Part shown: positions 51,505-62,490 of the stretch, one piece after another
Numbering within the stretch: position 1 is the first letter of the stretch
How the letters are laid out: each line of letters starts with the position of its first letter
Source of the DNA: Tribonema minus
Taxonomy: Eukaryota; Sar; Xanthophyceae; Tribonematales; Tribonemataceae
Direction: 5' to 3'
Assembly (NCBI GenBank): GCA_017506865.1
Contig: JAFCMP010000171.1
Span: 56,942-120,941, forward strand
Length of the DNA: 64,000 nucleotides
The notes under the pieces: generated by a model
Seen by the model: only the letters and a program-made list of their open reading frames with translations
What the model was told of the DNA's origin: nothing
Databases searched by the model: none
Made by a program: the position numbers and the translations under genes

Positions 51505-52106
51505 TTGAGTCTAATGTGCGCTGTTGCCCGCATGTCATGGCTCGGCGGTCTTGAGGATGTGGTCGTGATTGAGGCTGCTGCTGGTGGTTCATATCAGATC
51601 GCACTTATGCACACTGCGCCTGCTGCTGATGCTTTGTCAGTGATGAGAAGTGTCGTCGGTTACAGCGTTGCACACATGGGACGCAATGTTTGTGCGGCAT
51701 GCAATGGAGAGCACTTGAGTGATTGCTTGACTCCGTTTCTTTGTGTACACATGGACGGCTATGCTGCTGGGGTGGGGGAGGACGCAAAGGTCAAGCACCA
51801 CACCGGCACCTTGACGTCATCTTGGGCCTTTGTGCCATTCGTGCAGGAGTCGTACGGACGGCTGGGCAAGCAGACAAGTCTCTTTGTCAAGGAGTTGGCA
51901 ATGCACTCAGCACTGTGCTCAGGGGGGGGGGAGACAGATGTGTTGCGCGCAAGGCCGGGCTAGCTAAGCGTCAGATCCTCATTGAGCTGAGCATGTCATT
52001 GGCGCGGGAGTTGGCGGAGCGTATCATGGCGTACACATGCGGAGCGCGAATGTTGGGCTGTGTTGCAGCGCCGGTATCCAAGCTCCTAGGGCGCAGTGCA
52101 GACTAG
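51505..52106 (+). pseudogene. 5'-truncated non-LTR retrotransposon tail (copy 2)
   Basis: Related to copy 1: SSWAFVPFVQESYGRLGKQT parallels RWVVVPFVQGSFGRLGGAAR, and after a frame change (about 51950) LSMSLARELAERIMAY parallels LSAALARELAERILAY. It covers only the end of the endonuclease region. Confidence 0.65.
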
Positions 52107-54149
52107 GCTACTGCGTTGACGCAAACTTTTCGATAGCACAGACAACCCGGCCTCCCTTGGGCCTTTATAAATACAAGTCCATAAGTGCACATGGAGCAGG
52201 TGAGAGTTCTACCGCTGGCACGTGCGCGTTGCTTGGCTTAACTGCAATGTGTTCTTGTGCAAACCAAGGGCCACGGGCACTGGGCATTTCACACTTCATG
52301 TCGTATCTGCAATTGCATCCATGCATCCATCGTCCCATGGACTTTGTACGTTAGGACAATGAAACATCTCGATGTGCAGCACCGGGGCTCCATCGTGCGG
52401 TCCGCGGTGCCGCACTTGGTGCGGAATTGGTGCTGATCTATCACCGAGACGGTGCAGCTGCGGGGCTGCACCATGCACGACTTTAGTCTTCGGGTTTGCG
52501 CGCATAACAACGCAAGAGGCGAGGGCAGGGCAGCACAGCAGGCAAAGCGCACACATGAGCGCGATCGATGTGCAGCGAGAATATGACAACAAGACATCCG
52601 TTATTGCTGTGGCTATCAAGTGTAGCGCAGCGGTCTCACAAAAGTACCTTACGAATGCGCTGCTGGAACTGCAACGCTAACACTTCGGATGTTCACGCAG
52701 CATTGAATCGTGCCGAGCGCAAGTGACGTACGGTCCCCGACGTGAAAAGCACCTCTGAGACTCCCAGAGTTCTGAAACGCCGTGTGCCATCTTCACTCCA
52801 TGCAAGCGCCTGCCAGCGGACTGCTTCCATCGGTTCGTCCTGGGAGAAGATGGTGCGCCAGATAATACAAGTTGGCGGTCAGCAAGATCCTCGCAATGCT
52901 CACAGCAATCAGCTAACTCACAACAGCTTCACACACCAGATGGGGGCGCCAGCACTGCATTGTGGCAAAGTCATGACGATGATGGCGCAGAGGACGGCAA
53001 CGCTGCTGATCAATCCATCTCAGCCATGCTGTGCAAGTGCAACCTCCCGCTACGGCATGACGTCCTTGATTTCATCTTTCATGATCAGATACTTCGAAGT
53101 TCTACAGTAGTATTTCTGAAGAACCTCAGAAGTAGGGCAATGGTGTTGTGTGTAGAAATGCAGCACGGCAATCTGACTACGGCAGCTCTGATGCCATATT
53201 CTGAGGTATTAAGGACTCTGCACGCACTAGCAGTAGCGAGCGCAATACGATCATATGAGGAGCAGTACTGGTTCAGGCAACACTTTACAAGTCCATCGCA
53301 ATGATACCGTACTTAGTGGAACACTCTCGCTCTAAGGCCTCATGTCACGGCCAAGCACAGCTCAAGAAGCTGGCTATGCTCATAGAAGTGCGCTGACAGC
53401 ACACGGCGGTTTGACAGACGAACAACTGTCGTTACTTAATCATCAAATGCATACCAACTTGTTCAATGTAACAAGTTTGTGAAAGAAACGTGGGGCAATA
53501 GGCTCAAGCAAACGAGCTCAAAGACACAGGCAACTGTTTGAGATCCCGTGTTGCACGTCGAAGATATTCATGATGAAGTAGTACACTCTTGCTGTAAGCC
53601 TCGATATCAAAAGCGCTGCCAACACTGTGTGCATTCCACAGCAACTGTTGCATGCTGGCAGTTCGTAGCGTAAACGAGCCGCAGCGCACATCGATTAACT
53701 GACAGCTGCTGAACAAATACCTTGCAGCACTCTGTGACGGCAGCATCTCCATCTTGCACGCTGCCTCTTCCGACCGTTGGGTTCTGGGCTCCGTCAACCT
53801 GCCAGGCACCGGGGGCAAAGTAAACGAGAACCCCGACCATGTGTAACAGCGATGGAGAGCATGGATGGTAACAAGCAGCACAAGACTTGTGACCGACAAC
53901 AAGGCACCTCTCAATACATCGGTTGTTTCAGCGCTGTGCACATTGCATGCGTCCATGATTTGGTGGTCATTGCAGACAAGAGTACCCAAGGTGAGTGTTG
54001 CCCGGGCCTCATCGGCAGCCGTCTGCAAAGCTGATCATTACCAATGCCTCAGCATTCATGTGCTGATTGATTCCACTCTCACACTGGGCAAACAAACATG
54101 CGACCCATCCTAACCCTAACTCTATACCAACACAAAGTGTGACAGCAGC
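52107..54149. other. no firm gene
   Basis: A plus frame ending at 53304 (SEVLRTLHALAVASAIRSYE, EQYWFRQHF) looks protein-like over ~80 codons but is unrecognised. A minus frame at 53504-54028 is open for 174 codons; I cannot support it further. Confidence 0.3.
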
Positions 54150-54700
54150 ACACTCAGTCAATCTCGCTAGAGAGGAGGCCAACAAAGACGTGTGATGAAG
54201 CGCGCGACATTTGCAATGCATGGAAGGAGGTTCTCGCGCCTTGAATACACCTAAAGTGCGCCTGTCAAACTTCAGTGTGTTCTTCTCCAATGAGTGCATT
54301 CGACTGCGATTGTGCATGTTCATTTACACTTGCCTGCTACTGCACCATTCAATATGGGAGCATCAAAGGTACTGGCATACCGAGACTGACACATGCCGCT
54401 TGTCTTGTGACATAGTGCATGCGGTAGATACAGCTTGGTAGTTCACACTGGTCACAGTGTCTGCCATATTGACAGGCAGTGCAACGTTCATAGTATTCGA
54501 AGGGTCGTATTTTCAAAACCTTGTGCGTCAGCTAACGTCCTCCTTCAGGCGCATTCGCTTCATCCCCTGTCCCCATGTTAGTTGCGCTGGAAACAATGTA
54601 CCGTAAAAAGTTCATAGAGTACAAGTTGCAGTCCAGCCTGCCGTGGCACAGCATGTAATTAATCTATGGTATGCGAACCAAATGGAAAAGCCTCCAAAAA
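54150..54700. repeat. dispersed segment, copy 2
   Basis: Homologous to 58700-58815 joined to 61895-62490 (shared AAAGTGCGCCT, GATTGTGCATG, GGCGCA..CGCT..CATCCCCTGTCC, TTGCAGTCCAGCCTGCC blocks in order) and in part to 35450-35800. This copy lacks the hAT insertion and so represents the empty site. Confidence 0.8.
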
Positions 54701-54778
54701 GTATAATGAAGTTCAAACTTCAATTATGAAGTTCAAACTTAAAACCCTGAGTAGGGCCTGTGCTAGTTAGGATTATCC

Positions 54779-55250
54779 ATGCATAAACGTACCGGTGTGC
54801 CGACTGCAGTTGGCACAACCGTGCTCAATGCCGATACTCCTGTACGCCTTGACCGCGACTATGTGGCAAGGGAAGTGGCCAGCGATCAAAGTGCGATCAT
54901 GCAGAGGGCACAGCGTGAACAGTGCCTGGCACAGGCCATCAAAGATGCTCAGCCTACAATCCGACCCGACGCGCTGCACGGAGTGCCCGACGAAGTGGCA
55001 CAGCGGCACAGCACTTGGTCATCGCGCAGAAGACGCCAACTAATACATTAGATTACCGGTGAGGAACGTAAGAGGGTATCAACGACACTCTGCGCAATGT
55101 ACAGCGGAAAACCGAAGCTGGTATGACGGGTCCGCGAGACGGGCACCAACACGCGGAACCGCGCGGCAGAGGAGTCAAGCAGCCGAAGGCAAGCGTTCGC
55201 ATAAGCGCTGAAGAGCCTGTGGGAATGGATTGGCTCATGCAGCAGCAGAA
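54779..55250 (+). pseudogene. coiled-coil ORF relic, family copy 2
   Basis: A plus frame (HKRTGVPTAVGTTVLNADTP, RAQREQCLAQAIKDAQ, PDALHGVPDEVAQRHS) ends at 55051. Homology to the minus-strand relic at 15840-16330 continues to about 55250 without an open frame. Function unknown. Confidence 0.5.
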
Positions 55251-55789
55251 TGCGCCATGCAGGAGCCTGTCAACATTAAATCTACACTGGCCTGCACATG
55301 ATCAACTTCTCTGTGCTGACCGCAAGTGTGCTCGTGGGTGGCGGAGGCGGGACATGGTCGGAACAGGCATGGGTAATCAGAGATTGCACACCCCTCCTTG
55401 AGCAGTTTCTAGAGGACTCGATAAAACTCCAGGGACAATGGGACAATGAATTACTTTCATAGCTAAAATAGACAGCAAGCTCACACACTCCTCTTATATG
55501 ACATAGAGTCAACAGGGCTGTCCCCGCGTCCAAAACGTGACATTCGTAGGTGCGACCTCGGTAAAACAATGGCGATTTGACCATTACCGGTCATTTAGCG
55601 GCGGGACACGCTCCTTCCAGGCCTGTCCCGAGCGTACCCTCTTCTGGCAAGTCCCCGCCACCCGCAAGCCGCCACCATCCATCCGCAACCCTTATTTCAC
55701 GGCAGAGAACGAAAACGCGCAGCCAACAGCATGGCATGACAATCGAGTGTTGCTCTCAGCTCCATGCATCAGCCCTCACCTTGGCCTTG

Positions 55790-56460
55790 CCTGACAGACA
55801 TCGCGGGTGGCGGCCTGCGGGTAGCGGCTTGCGGCCAGGCTTCAGCGGCAGCGCCAGGCTTCAGCGGCAGCGCCAAGCAGCAACACAAACCCTGAAAAAA
55901 GGAGATCAACAACCCGACACGCGACACCCGAGACCCGAGACCCGAGACCCGCCGCCGTTGGCTGCCGGCTCTCAGATTTCTGCAGACTGCTGCTCCGTTG
56001 AGTTTTTTTTTCACTTTGTGGCTGAGGCTGAGGGCGCTGGGCTTTGATCGCTTGGATAGCGGGTCTCGGGTCTCGGGTCTCGGGTCTCGGGTCTCGGGCA
56101 GCGTGCGGTGGCAGGGCACCACATGCTCGCAGCCCTCATGTCGTATAGCAAGGGTCCGTACAAATGCAGCGCCTACCGCCTGCACTTTAAGAGCAGCCTG
56201 CCACCAGCGGATGCAGCCGCTAGGCTTCAGCGGCAGCGCCAGGCAGCAACACAAACCCTGAAAAAAAATCCATTCAAAACTTCAACCCGACACCCGAGAC
56301 CCGAGACCCGAGACCCGCCGCCGTTGACGCTGCCGGCTCTCAGATTTCTGCAGACTGCTGCTGCGTTGAGTTTTTTTTTTGGCGGGCGCTGGGCTTTGAT
56401 CGCTTGGATAGCGGGTCTCGGGTCTCGGGTCTCGGGCCTCGGGTCTCGGGCAGCGTGCGG
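55790..56460. repeat. ~350-bp tandem duplication with GAGACCC/GGGTCTC hairpins
   Basis: Two tandem units each contain a (CCGAGA)-type run on the left (55925-55955; 56285-56315) and a (GGGTCTC)-type run on the right (56057-56099; 56411-56452) about 100 bp apart, so each can fold into a long stem. The units also share AGCGCCAGGCAGCAACACAA-type and ACTTTAAGAGCA blocks and a GCAGGGCA(C/T)CACA start of the downstream ORF, so that ORF's 5' end is duplicated too. Confidence 0.85.
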
Positions 56461-58408
56461 TGGCAGGGCATCACACGCTCACAGCCCTCATGTCGTACAG
56501 CAAGGATCCGTACAAATGCAGCGCCTACCGCTTGCACTTTAAGAGCACACTGCCACCAGCAGATGCAGCCGCTGCTGTGGCGACAGCAGCTGAGAGAGTG
56601 GAATCCACCAAAGCCGTTATGCCCGGCGGGCATGATTACCTCAACATCAGCATGTCTGGCAGTCGCAGCTGCAAGGCACACGCTACACAGGTGGCTGCGG
56701 TGCTGAGCCCGCGGTGCGGCAACACCATTAACCTTGTCACGCCAGACCGCGAAAGCGTGATCATCGGCCAAGACGAAATCCGCCGCATCTTCACTACAGC
56801 ACCTGCGCTAGCGTCGCCGCAGCTCGCAGGATCCGCTCCGCTCATCCGCGACCCTGAAAGCCAAGAAGCAACCGAGGCCCTTGTCCAGTAGTAAAGTCTC
56901 CAGGGCAGAACTGATATTGAAGTGGGTTATGGCATGCTGTAGCCCTATGTCAGGGGCATCTGCTGACTACTCACTTGTTGAAGTTGATATTGATCCTGAT
57001 GTGATATTGAACTTCAACGGTGATATTCAAACTACAACTTCATGCCAACTTCAACTGTCATGTCACTGCTCAACGTGCAATAGCACGGCTCCACCCATCT
57101 CAACTTCAACAACCAAGAGCTCTTCTGGTGCGTCTGAGTGAGGCCAACAACCTACTACTACCTAACTTCAACAGGTTGAGGGTCTTGACTGACCTCACTA
57201 TAGCATAAGTGCTCGGTTGCTTTTTGGGTTTCAGGGTCGCGGATGGGCGGAGCGGATCCTTCGCGCTGGTTCGGGCGCCCGGGCCGGCTGCAGTCGGGTT
57301 GGTGCCTTTCGCTGGGGCAGGTGCTCGTGGGATCTCGATGGACGCAAACGTCTTCCACGCTTTTGAGAGCCAGCGGCTTCAACATTTCGTGGAGAGCCAC
57401 CAGCGGTCCTCGGAGCAGTGGAACGGCTTCATCATCAGAATCACCTACCAGCCCGAAGAATTTAACGTGCCCGGCATCCACCGCACTGTCGACTACTTCA
57501 GGATGTTCAACGGTAACATGGAGTTCTCCGCATACAGGGACCGGCACGTGTCAGTTGAGGACTGGCAGCAGGCTGGCTGGCAAGATGCAGACGCCGCGGA
57601 CCCAAACAATCCTGTGTGGCAGGACTTTCCATATGCCGAGAAGCACAACATCTGCGTACGCATCCGCGAGGCGGCACTGCTCTGCACTGTTGTTGAGCAA
57701 GCGGTGGTGATAATGTCTTGTGGAGCGCTGGCCCCGTCGTTCTACCTGTTCATACACCTCAGAAAAGGCATTCCGTCAACACGCGACAGCATACTTGCAT
57801 TCATCGCGGCGATGAAGCGGGTTAAGAATCGATTCGCTGTGAAGCGGTTCTGGCCGACACTGCCGGACCCTCATACCGGACGCCCTGCCAGCCTGCCGAA
57901 AACGAGCTTGGGGGACCTTCGGGGTGAAGGTTGGGCGCTGGTGACGAGTCGAGACGGCGTGCGCACGCCGTGGCCAGCGTTTAACGGCTTGGAGGTGCCG
58001 GAATCCGTGGCAGCGGCGGGGTTTGGAGCAGACAACCCTGCTTCGGTGGCCTGCATGACGGAGGCAGCTACGCCGTACGTGGCGCAAGCCATCGCGTCCG
58101 GCAATTCACAGCAGGTGCTCGACATCATCGTGCCGCTAGCCCCCGGCGCGGCGCAGCAGATGCTGGCGGTATGGGAGCGCTTCTACACCGAGCACGGCGT
58201 GGAGGTGCTGCAGACGATGCTGGACAGGTATGCGCGCGACGCGGCAGCAGAGGATGCGTATCATCTGCGCGCCGGGAAAGCAGTGGCGGAGCGCGAGAAG
58301 GAGGAGCTGCGGGTTCAGCATGATCAATTGCTCACAGAAGTGGCACAGATGCGGGCGGCGCGTGACGAGCTGTTGCGCAAGGTCAGTGCGGAAAAGCAGC
58401 TTTTTTAA
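56460..58408 (+). CDS. uncharacterised protein with C-terminal coiled coil, split by a MITE
   Basis: Upstream part 56460-56828 (MAGHHTLTALMSYSKDPYKC ... RRIFTTAPALASPQLAG) and downstream part 57260-58408 (FALVRAPGPAAVGLVPFAGA ... LLRKVSAEKQLF) lie in the same frame on either side of MITE copy C, with GGATCC (Gly-Ser) at both joins. The middle contains FNVPGIHRTVDYFRMFNGNM and HNICVRIREAALLCTVVEQA. The last ~80 residues (AEREKEELRVQHDQLLTEVA) form a clear coiled coil, and coding-like coiled-coil sequence continues past the stop at 58406-58408 to about 58699. I do not recognise the family. The dispersed segment follows directly, as if it were this gene's 3' region. It could be a mobile-element structural or DNA-binding protein. 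Confidence 0.5.
56829..57259. mobile_element. MITE, copy C
   Basis: GGATCC on both sides (56829-56834 and 57254-57259). Inverted ends GCTCCGCTCATCCGCGACCC / GGGTCGCGGATGGGCGGAGC, then AGCAACCGAG / CTCGGTTGCT. Interior homologous to copies A and D. It interrupts an open reading frame. Confidence 0.92.
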
Positions 58409-58926
58409 CCGGAGACTGCAGCAATTCAAGCCGCATGCGATGCCTTACGCCAGCAGAGGACTGACTCGTGGGTAGAGCTGAGAGCGAGGTGTTTAGCTCA
58501 TGGCATCAGTCTTGGTAAATATGATCAGGAGAATAAGACATGGCATCAGTTGACCGAACAGATCAATGACATGAGTACGCGCCTGCGCAACATGCAACTG
58601 GAGGAGAGGAGGCTGATGCGTATGTGTGCTGAAGTGCGCGGAAACTGCGACGCATTCAAAGAGATCCTAGCTATAGAAGAGGCCGATGAGGAGCTGTGAG
58701 ACGTCCGACATTTGCAGCGTGCAAAGAGTGCCTCGCTTTTGAATTCACACACAAAGTGCGCCTATCATTATTGTAGTTCGTTATCTTTCTGATTTCTGCA
58801 TTTGACTGTGATTGTTAGGGTTGGCACTTGCGTAGATAGTATATATACGGTATATTGGTATATACGCGTATATATACGCGTAGACGCCATTCGGGTGCGT
58901 ATTTTTGCGTATATTCACTCTAAGCC

Positions 58927-61601
58927 ATGGACGACGCCCCTGACCCTGGGCCCGACAAGGGCAAGGAAGCTAGGGCTCTGTTTGACAAGCTGAGGGGCCA
59001 GAAGCTCAAAGGCAGAGCTCATTGGTGGAGCAGCTTTGACGTGGTGATGCTCTCAGCCACAGAGGTTGTCCTGCAATGCCTTCGCTGCCCGGAGCAGCTC
59101 AGCGCCCTTAACCCGTCGGCTCGGGCAACTTCACACCTGAACAGCCGAGCCTGCACCAGGGCTTTTGCAGTCGCTACGGAGGCTGCGTCAGCTGCTGCAG
59201 CAGCGGCCGCTGCGACTGATGTGGAAGAGGAAGGTGGGAGTGGACACAAGCGGCCTCGTACAGCCGCTGAACTGGCCAGCCCTGTGCCTGCAAAGGACGT
59301 GAGGCAGCACATGGTCTCAGCGCATCAGATCACCCAGGCAACCACCTGCCTGGCCCGCTTCTTCTACAAAAGCGGCGTGGCTCTGCACCTTATCGAGCAG
59401 GAGGACCTGCTGGCTTCGTTCAAGGCCCTAGGCCTCACCCTCCCTAGCCGCAAGCAACTGGCCAACAAGATGCTGGACGCGGAGTACGAGCGGGTGAGAG
59501 CTGACGTCTGGCAGGAGATCCGTCAGCTCTTCCTGCTCCAGCTTTCAACAGACGGGTGGCGGCGCAATCACTGCGCCGATGGCGCGCCCCTCATCAACGT
59601 GATGGTGCTGAAGCCGAAGGGAGGGTCCCGCTTCGTCAAGGTGGAGGCAGCGCGGGGCGTGTGCAAGAACGCCGAGTGGATTAAGGAGCAGCATCTGCGC
59701 TGGGCACACGAGGTCACGGAGGGTGATCTCAGCCGGATGCTGGGCATGGTGATGGACAACACCAAGGTAAGCTTCTTATATCACGTTATGCAACCGTTCT
59801 TGATGTAACAAAGTTTCTCTATGCTTCTTTTTTGTCATGTGTATGCGACCATACCTAGTGTGACAAATGAAGTGTGCTAATGGTGTCTTGATGCGCGCAT
59901 CATGATCAAGTTTAGTGCTTGACTCAACATCTTCGTGCAATGTGCATGTGTCGCGCTGCACCCGCAGGCTAACAGAAAAGCCATGGACATGATGAAGGCG
60001 CAGCACCCTCAGTGGATTCTGCTCGGGTGCCAGGCTCATGCTTTGGCCCTGCTCATCAAGGACCTTCACGGCGACAAGACTACGCGGCTGCCCTGGTCCA
60101 AGAAGGCGTACGCCACCGGCCTCATGATGTCCAACACCATCAACGGCTGCGAGCCGGTCAAGCGCGCGCTGCGCGAGCAGCAGAAGGAGATGTACGGCAG
60201 CGTCAAGGGCGTCCGCACGCACTGCCCCACGCGTTTTGCTATCCTGCACTTCATCATCTGCGACCTGTTGGCGTCTGAGGAGGCCATCAGGCGCATGGCG
60301 TCCGCGCGCGACTGGCCCACCATCTCTGGCACCACAACGCACGCGGACGAGTTTGCCGGTGCTGCCACCATGGTGCCCGCGCGCGGCCGCACGCCGGCAT
60401 ACCGCTTCTTCAGCGAGGAGGATCCACTCCGCTCATCCGCGACCCTGAAAGTTTAACTCAAAAAGCAACCGAGCACTTATGCTATAGTAAAGTCTCCAGG
60501 GCAGAACAGGTGTTGAAGTTGGGTAATGGCATGCTGTAGCCCTATGTCAGGGGCATCTGCTGACTACTCACTTGTTGAAGTTGATGTTGTTCCTGATGTG
60601 ATATTGTACTTCAACGGTGATATTCATACTTCAACTTCATGCCAACTTCAACTGTCATATCACTGCTCAGCGTGCAATAGCACGGCTCCACCCGTCTCAA
60701 CTTCAACAACCAACAGCTCTTCTGGTGCGTCTAAGTGAGGCCAAGAATCTACCATTGTCAAACTTCAACAGCTTGAGTGTCTTGACTGACTTCACTATAG
60801 CATAAGTGCTCGGTTGCTTTTTGGGTTTCAGGGTCGCGGATGAGCGGAGCGGATCCTGAGGCCAGTGCGCTGAAGACGCTGGTGCAGCCGGTGAGCGACG
60901 CCATCCACCAGCTGGAGGCTGATAAGGCGCTGCTCAGCCAGTCGTTTCCCATTTGGAAGCAGCTGCTGAAGCACGCCGCCAACTTTGACGCCCATCCCGA
61001 CAACGAGGGCCGCGCAGCCGCGCTGCCGCTGTTTGAGCGGCGGTACGAGTTGCATCGGGCCAAGGAGTGGGTGGCCGCCTACGTTGTTGACCCCTGCTAC
61101 GCGGTGCAGACGGACGGCGAGTGGTTCTTGCCCTTCGGATCGCTGGAGCCCATGGAGCTCGCGGCTGCCAAGGCCTGCATCCTGAAGCTGGGCGGAGCGG
61201 AGCATGCGGCGGCTATCACCGCGGAGCTTGTTCGCATGCAGCTGGCGCCCTTGCCAGAGGTCATGTGGGAGTCGCTGCCAACGCTGACGGAGCGCACCAC
61301 GCTGGCGTCTGGTAAGGTGCAGCTAGCCAATGGAACCATGCGCCGCGGTTGGTGCCAGACTGTAGGCCGCCAGCACTTCCCTCTTGTGTCCAAGGTGGCT
61401 GTGAGACTTCTATCGTTTCACGCTACCGCGTGCGCCACTGAACGGAACTGGTCGCTGTGGGGCACGGTGTACACCAAGTGCCGCAGCAACCTCGCTCTTG
61501 CAAAGGGCGAGAAGCTGGTGTTCATCAAGGGCAACGACAAGAAGGCTGCCAATGTGCTTGATGAGGAGGTCATGCTTGAGCTGCTGGAGGAGGGCGCCTA
61601 G
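58927..61601 (+). CDS. hAT transposase
   Basis: Exon 1 is 58927-59766 and exon 2 starts at 59968 (intron GTAAGC ... CCCGCAG, 201 bp, frame kept: MDNTK|ANRKAMD). Exon 2 is split by MITE copy D, and the frame is the same on both sides. Parts: BED-like head (about residues 30-80: HWWSSFDVVM, CLRCPEQ); an Ala/Glu linker with the basic patch HKRPR; RNase H parts with LSTDGW (first Asp) and VMDNTKAN (second Asp); the insertion-domain mark GCQAHALALLIKD; and the C-terminal dimerisation motif HATACATERNWSLWGTVYTK followed by KLVFIKGN. These residues define an hAT cut-and-paste transposase. Apart from the MITE no damage is seen. If the MITE were absent or spliced out, the protein would be ~680 residues, normal for the family. 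Confidence 0.88.
60420..60856. mobile_element. MITE, copy D
   Basis: GGATCC at both edges (60420-60425 and 60851-60856). Inverted ends as in copies A-C; the interior is nearly identical to copy A (TTGAAGTT-rich). It is inserted in hAT exon 2. Confidence 0.92.
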
Positions 61602-61894
61602 GCTAGTCAACGTTACACGTCCAACAACGTCTCAATACCATCAACAAACCTGTTTCGTTCTTTCTTTTTGAATTTGGTGCAATCTGTTCTGATGTTTGCA
61701 TATCTGTAGCCTGCAGTCTGAGCCTGTTCGAATGCACTTGGTTTAAGAGAAATTCAATAACAGGAAGTGGCAGTTATGTCATTGTGGCTTTGTCATATAC
61801 GCTAATATACGCAGTATATACGTATTATACGCCAAAAATACGTATATTAACGGGTATGTAAAATCCAAATATACGCATTGTGCCAACCCTAGCA

Positions 61895-62490
61895 CTGATT
61901 GTGCATGCTCATTTCAATGCGGTCATGTTGATGTATGCTTGCATGCGATGGCTTTGTTGAATACCAAGCATCACAGGTACTGCAGCGAGACTGACGCATG
62001 GCGCTTATGCATTCGCCTGTGACATCGTGTTTGCTCCAGATGCATGTTGGTGGTTTCACAGTAGTCACAGCGTCTGCACCTTTCATAGGTACTGCAACAT
62101 TCAGAGTATTCAGAGGCCGTTCGTAGTGCAAATGGCTTCAAGTTGTGCATCAGCAAATGTCTTCCTTCAGGCGCACTCGCTGCATCCCCTGTCCTCGTGG
62201 GAGTGTGAATCGCGCCGCAAACGACGAAATATTTTTATTCATTGCGCTTGGAGCACACGAAGCCCTCTTGTCAGGGAATGCATGAGCACGCCATGCAACA
62301 ACACTCCTTCTCCGAAGAGACGCCCAAACACAAACAGGTCTCCCCCTTTCACACTATCATCAACACGACCAAGCCCTAAGGTATACTTTAAGTTTATGAG
62401 TGCTTGCTGTTCAGTAGGAGTTGCAGTCCAGCCTGCCAAGGCAAAGCAGGTGCTCAATACTACTGTACAGTATGCAAACCACATGGAAAG
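61895..62490. repeat. dispersed segment, copy 3 (right part)
   Basis: Continues the segment begun at 58700-58815, separated by the hAT insertion. Homologous to 54300-54700 and, over 62270-62400, to 35650-35760. No coding frame is supported. Confidence 0.8.

Larger units (their letters stand above)
58816..61894 (+). mobile_element. hAT transposon with MITE insertion
   Basis: Termini TAGGGTTGGCAC (58816) and, inverted, GTGCCAACCCTA (61880-61891). The flanks GTGATTGT (58808-58815) and CTGATTGT (61895-61902) form an 8-bp target duplication with one mismatch. Comparison with the empty site at 54301-54316 (GACTGCGATTGTGCAT) confirms where it landed. Subterminal zones are packed with TATACGC/GCGTATA motifs. 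The transposase is complete apart from the MITE at 60420-60856. Confidence 0.88.

Noticed and set aside
46348-52106. Single DIRS-like element combining RT and tyrosine recombinase
   Set aside because: The RT-family pieces are C-terminal tails with restriction-like endonuclease, which DIRS lack, and the order does not fit.
60420-60856. MITE D as an ordinary spliceosomal intron
   Set aside because: No GT-AG pair at its edges keeps the frame in both copies C and D; inverted ends and GGATCC at each side fit transposition better, though precise removal is left open as a finding.
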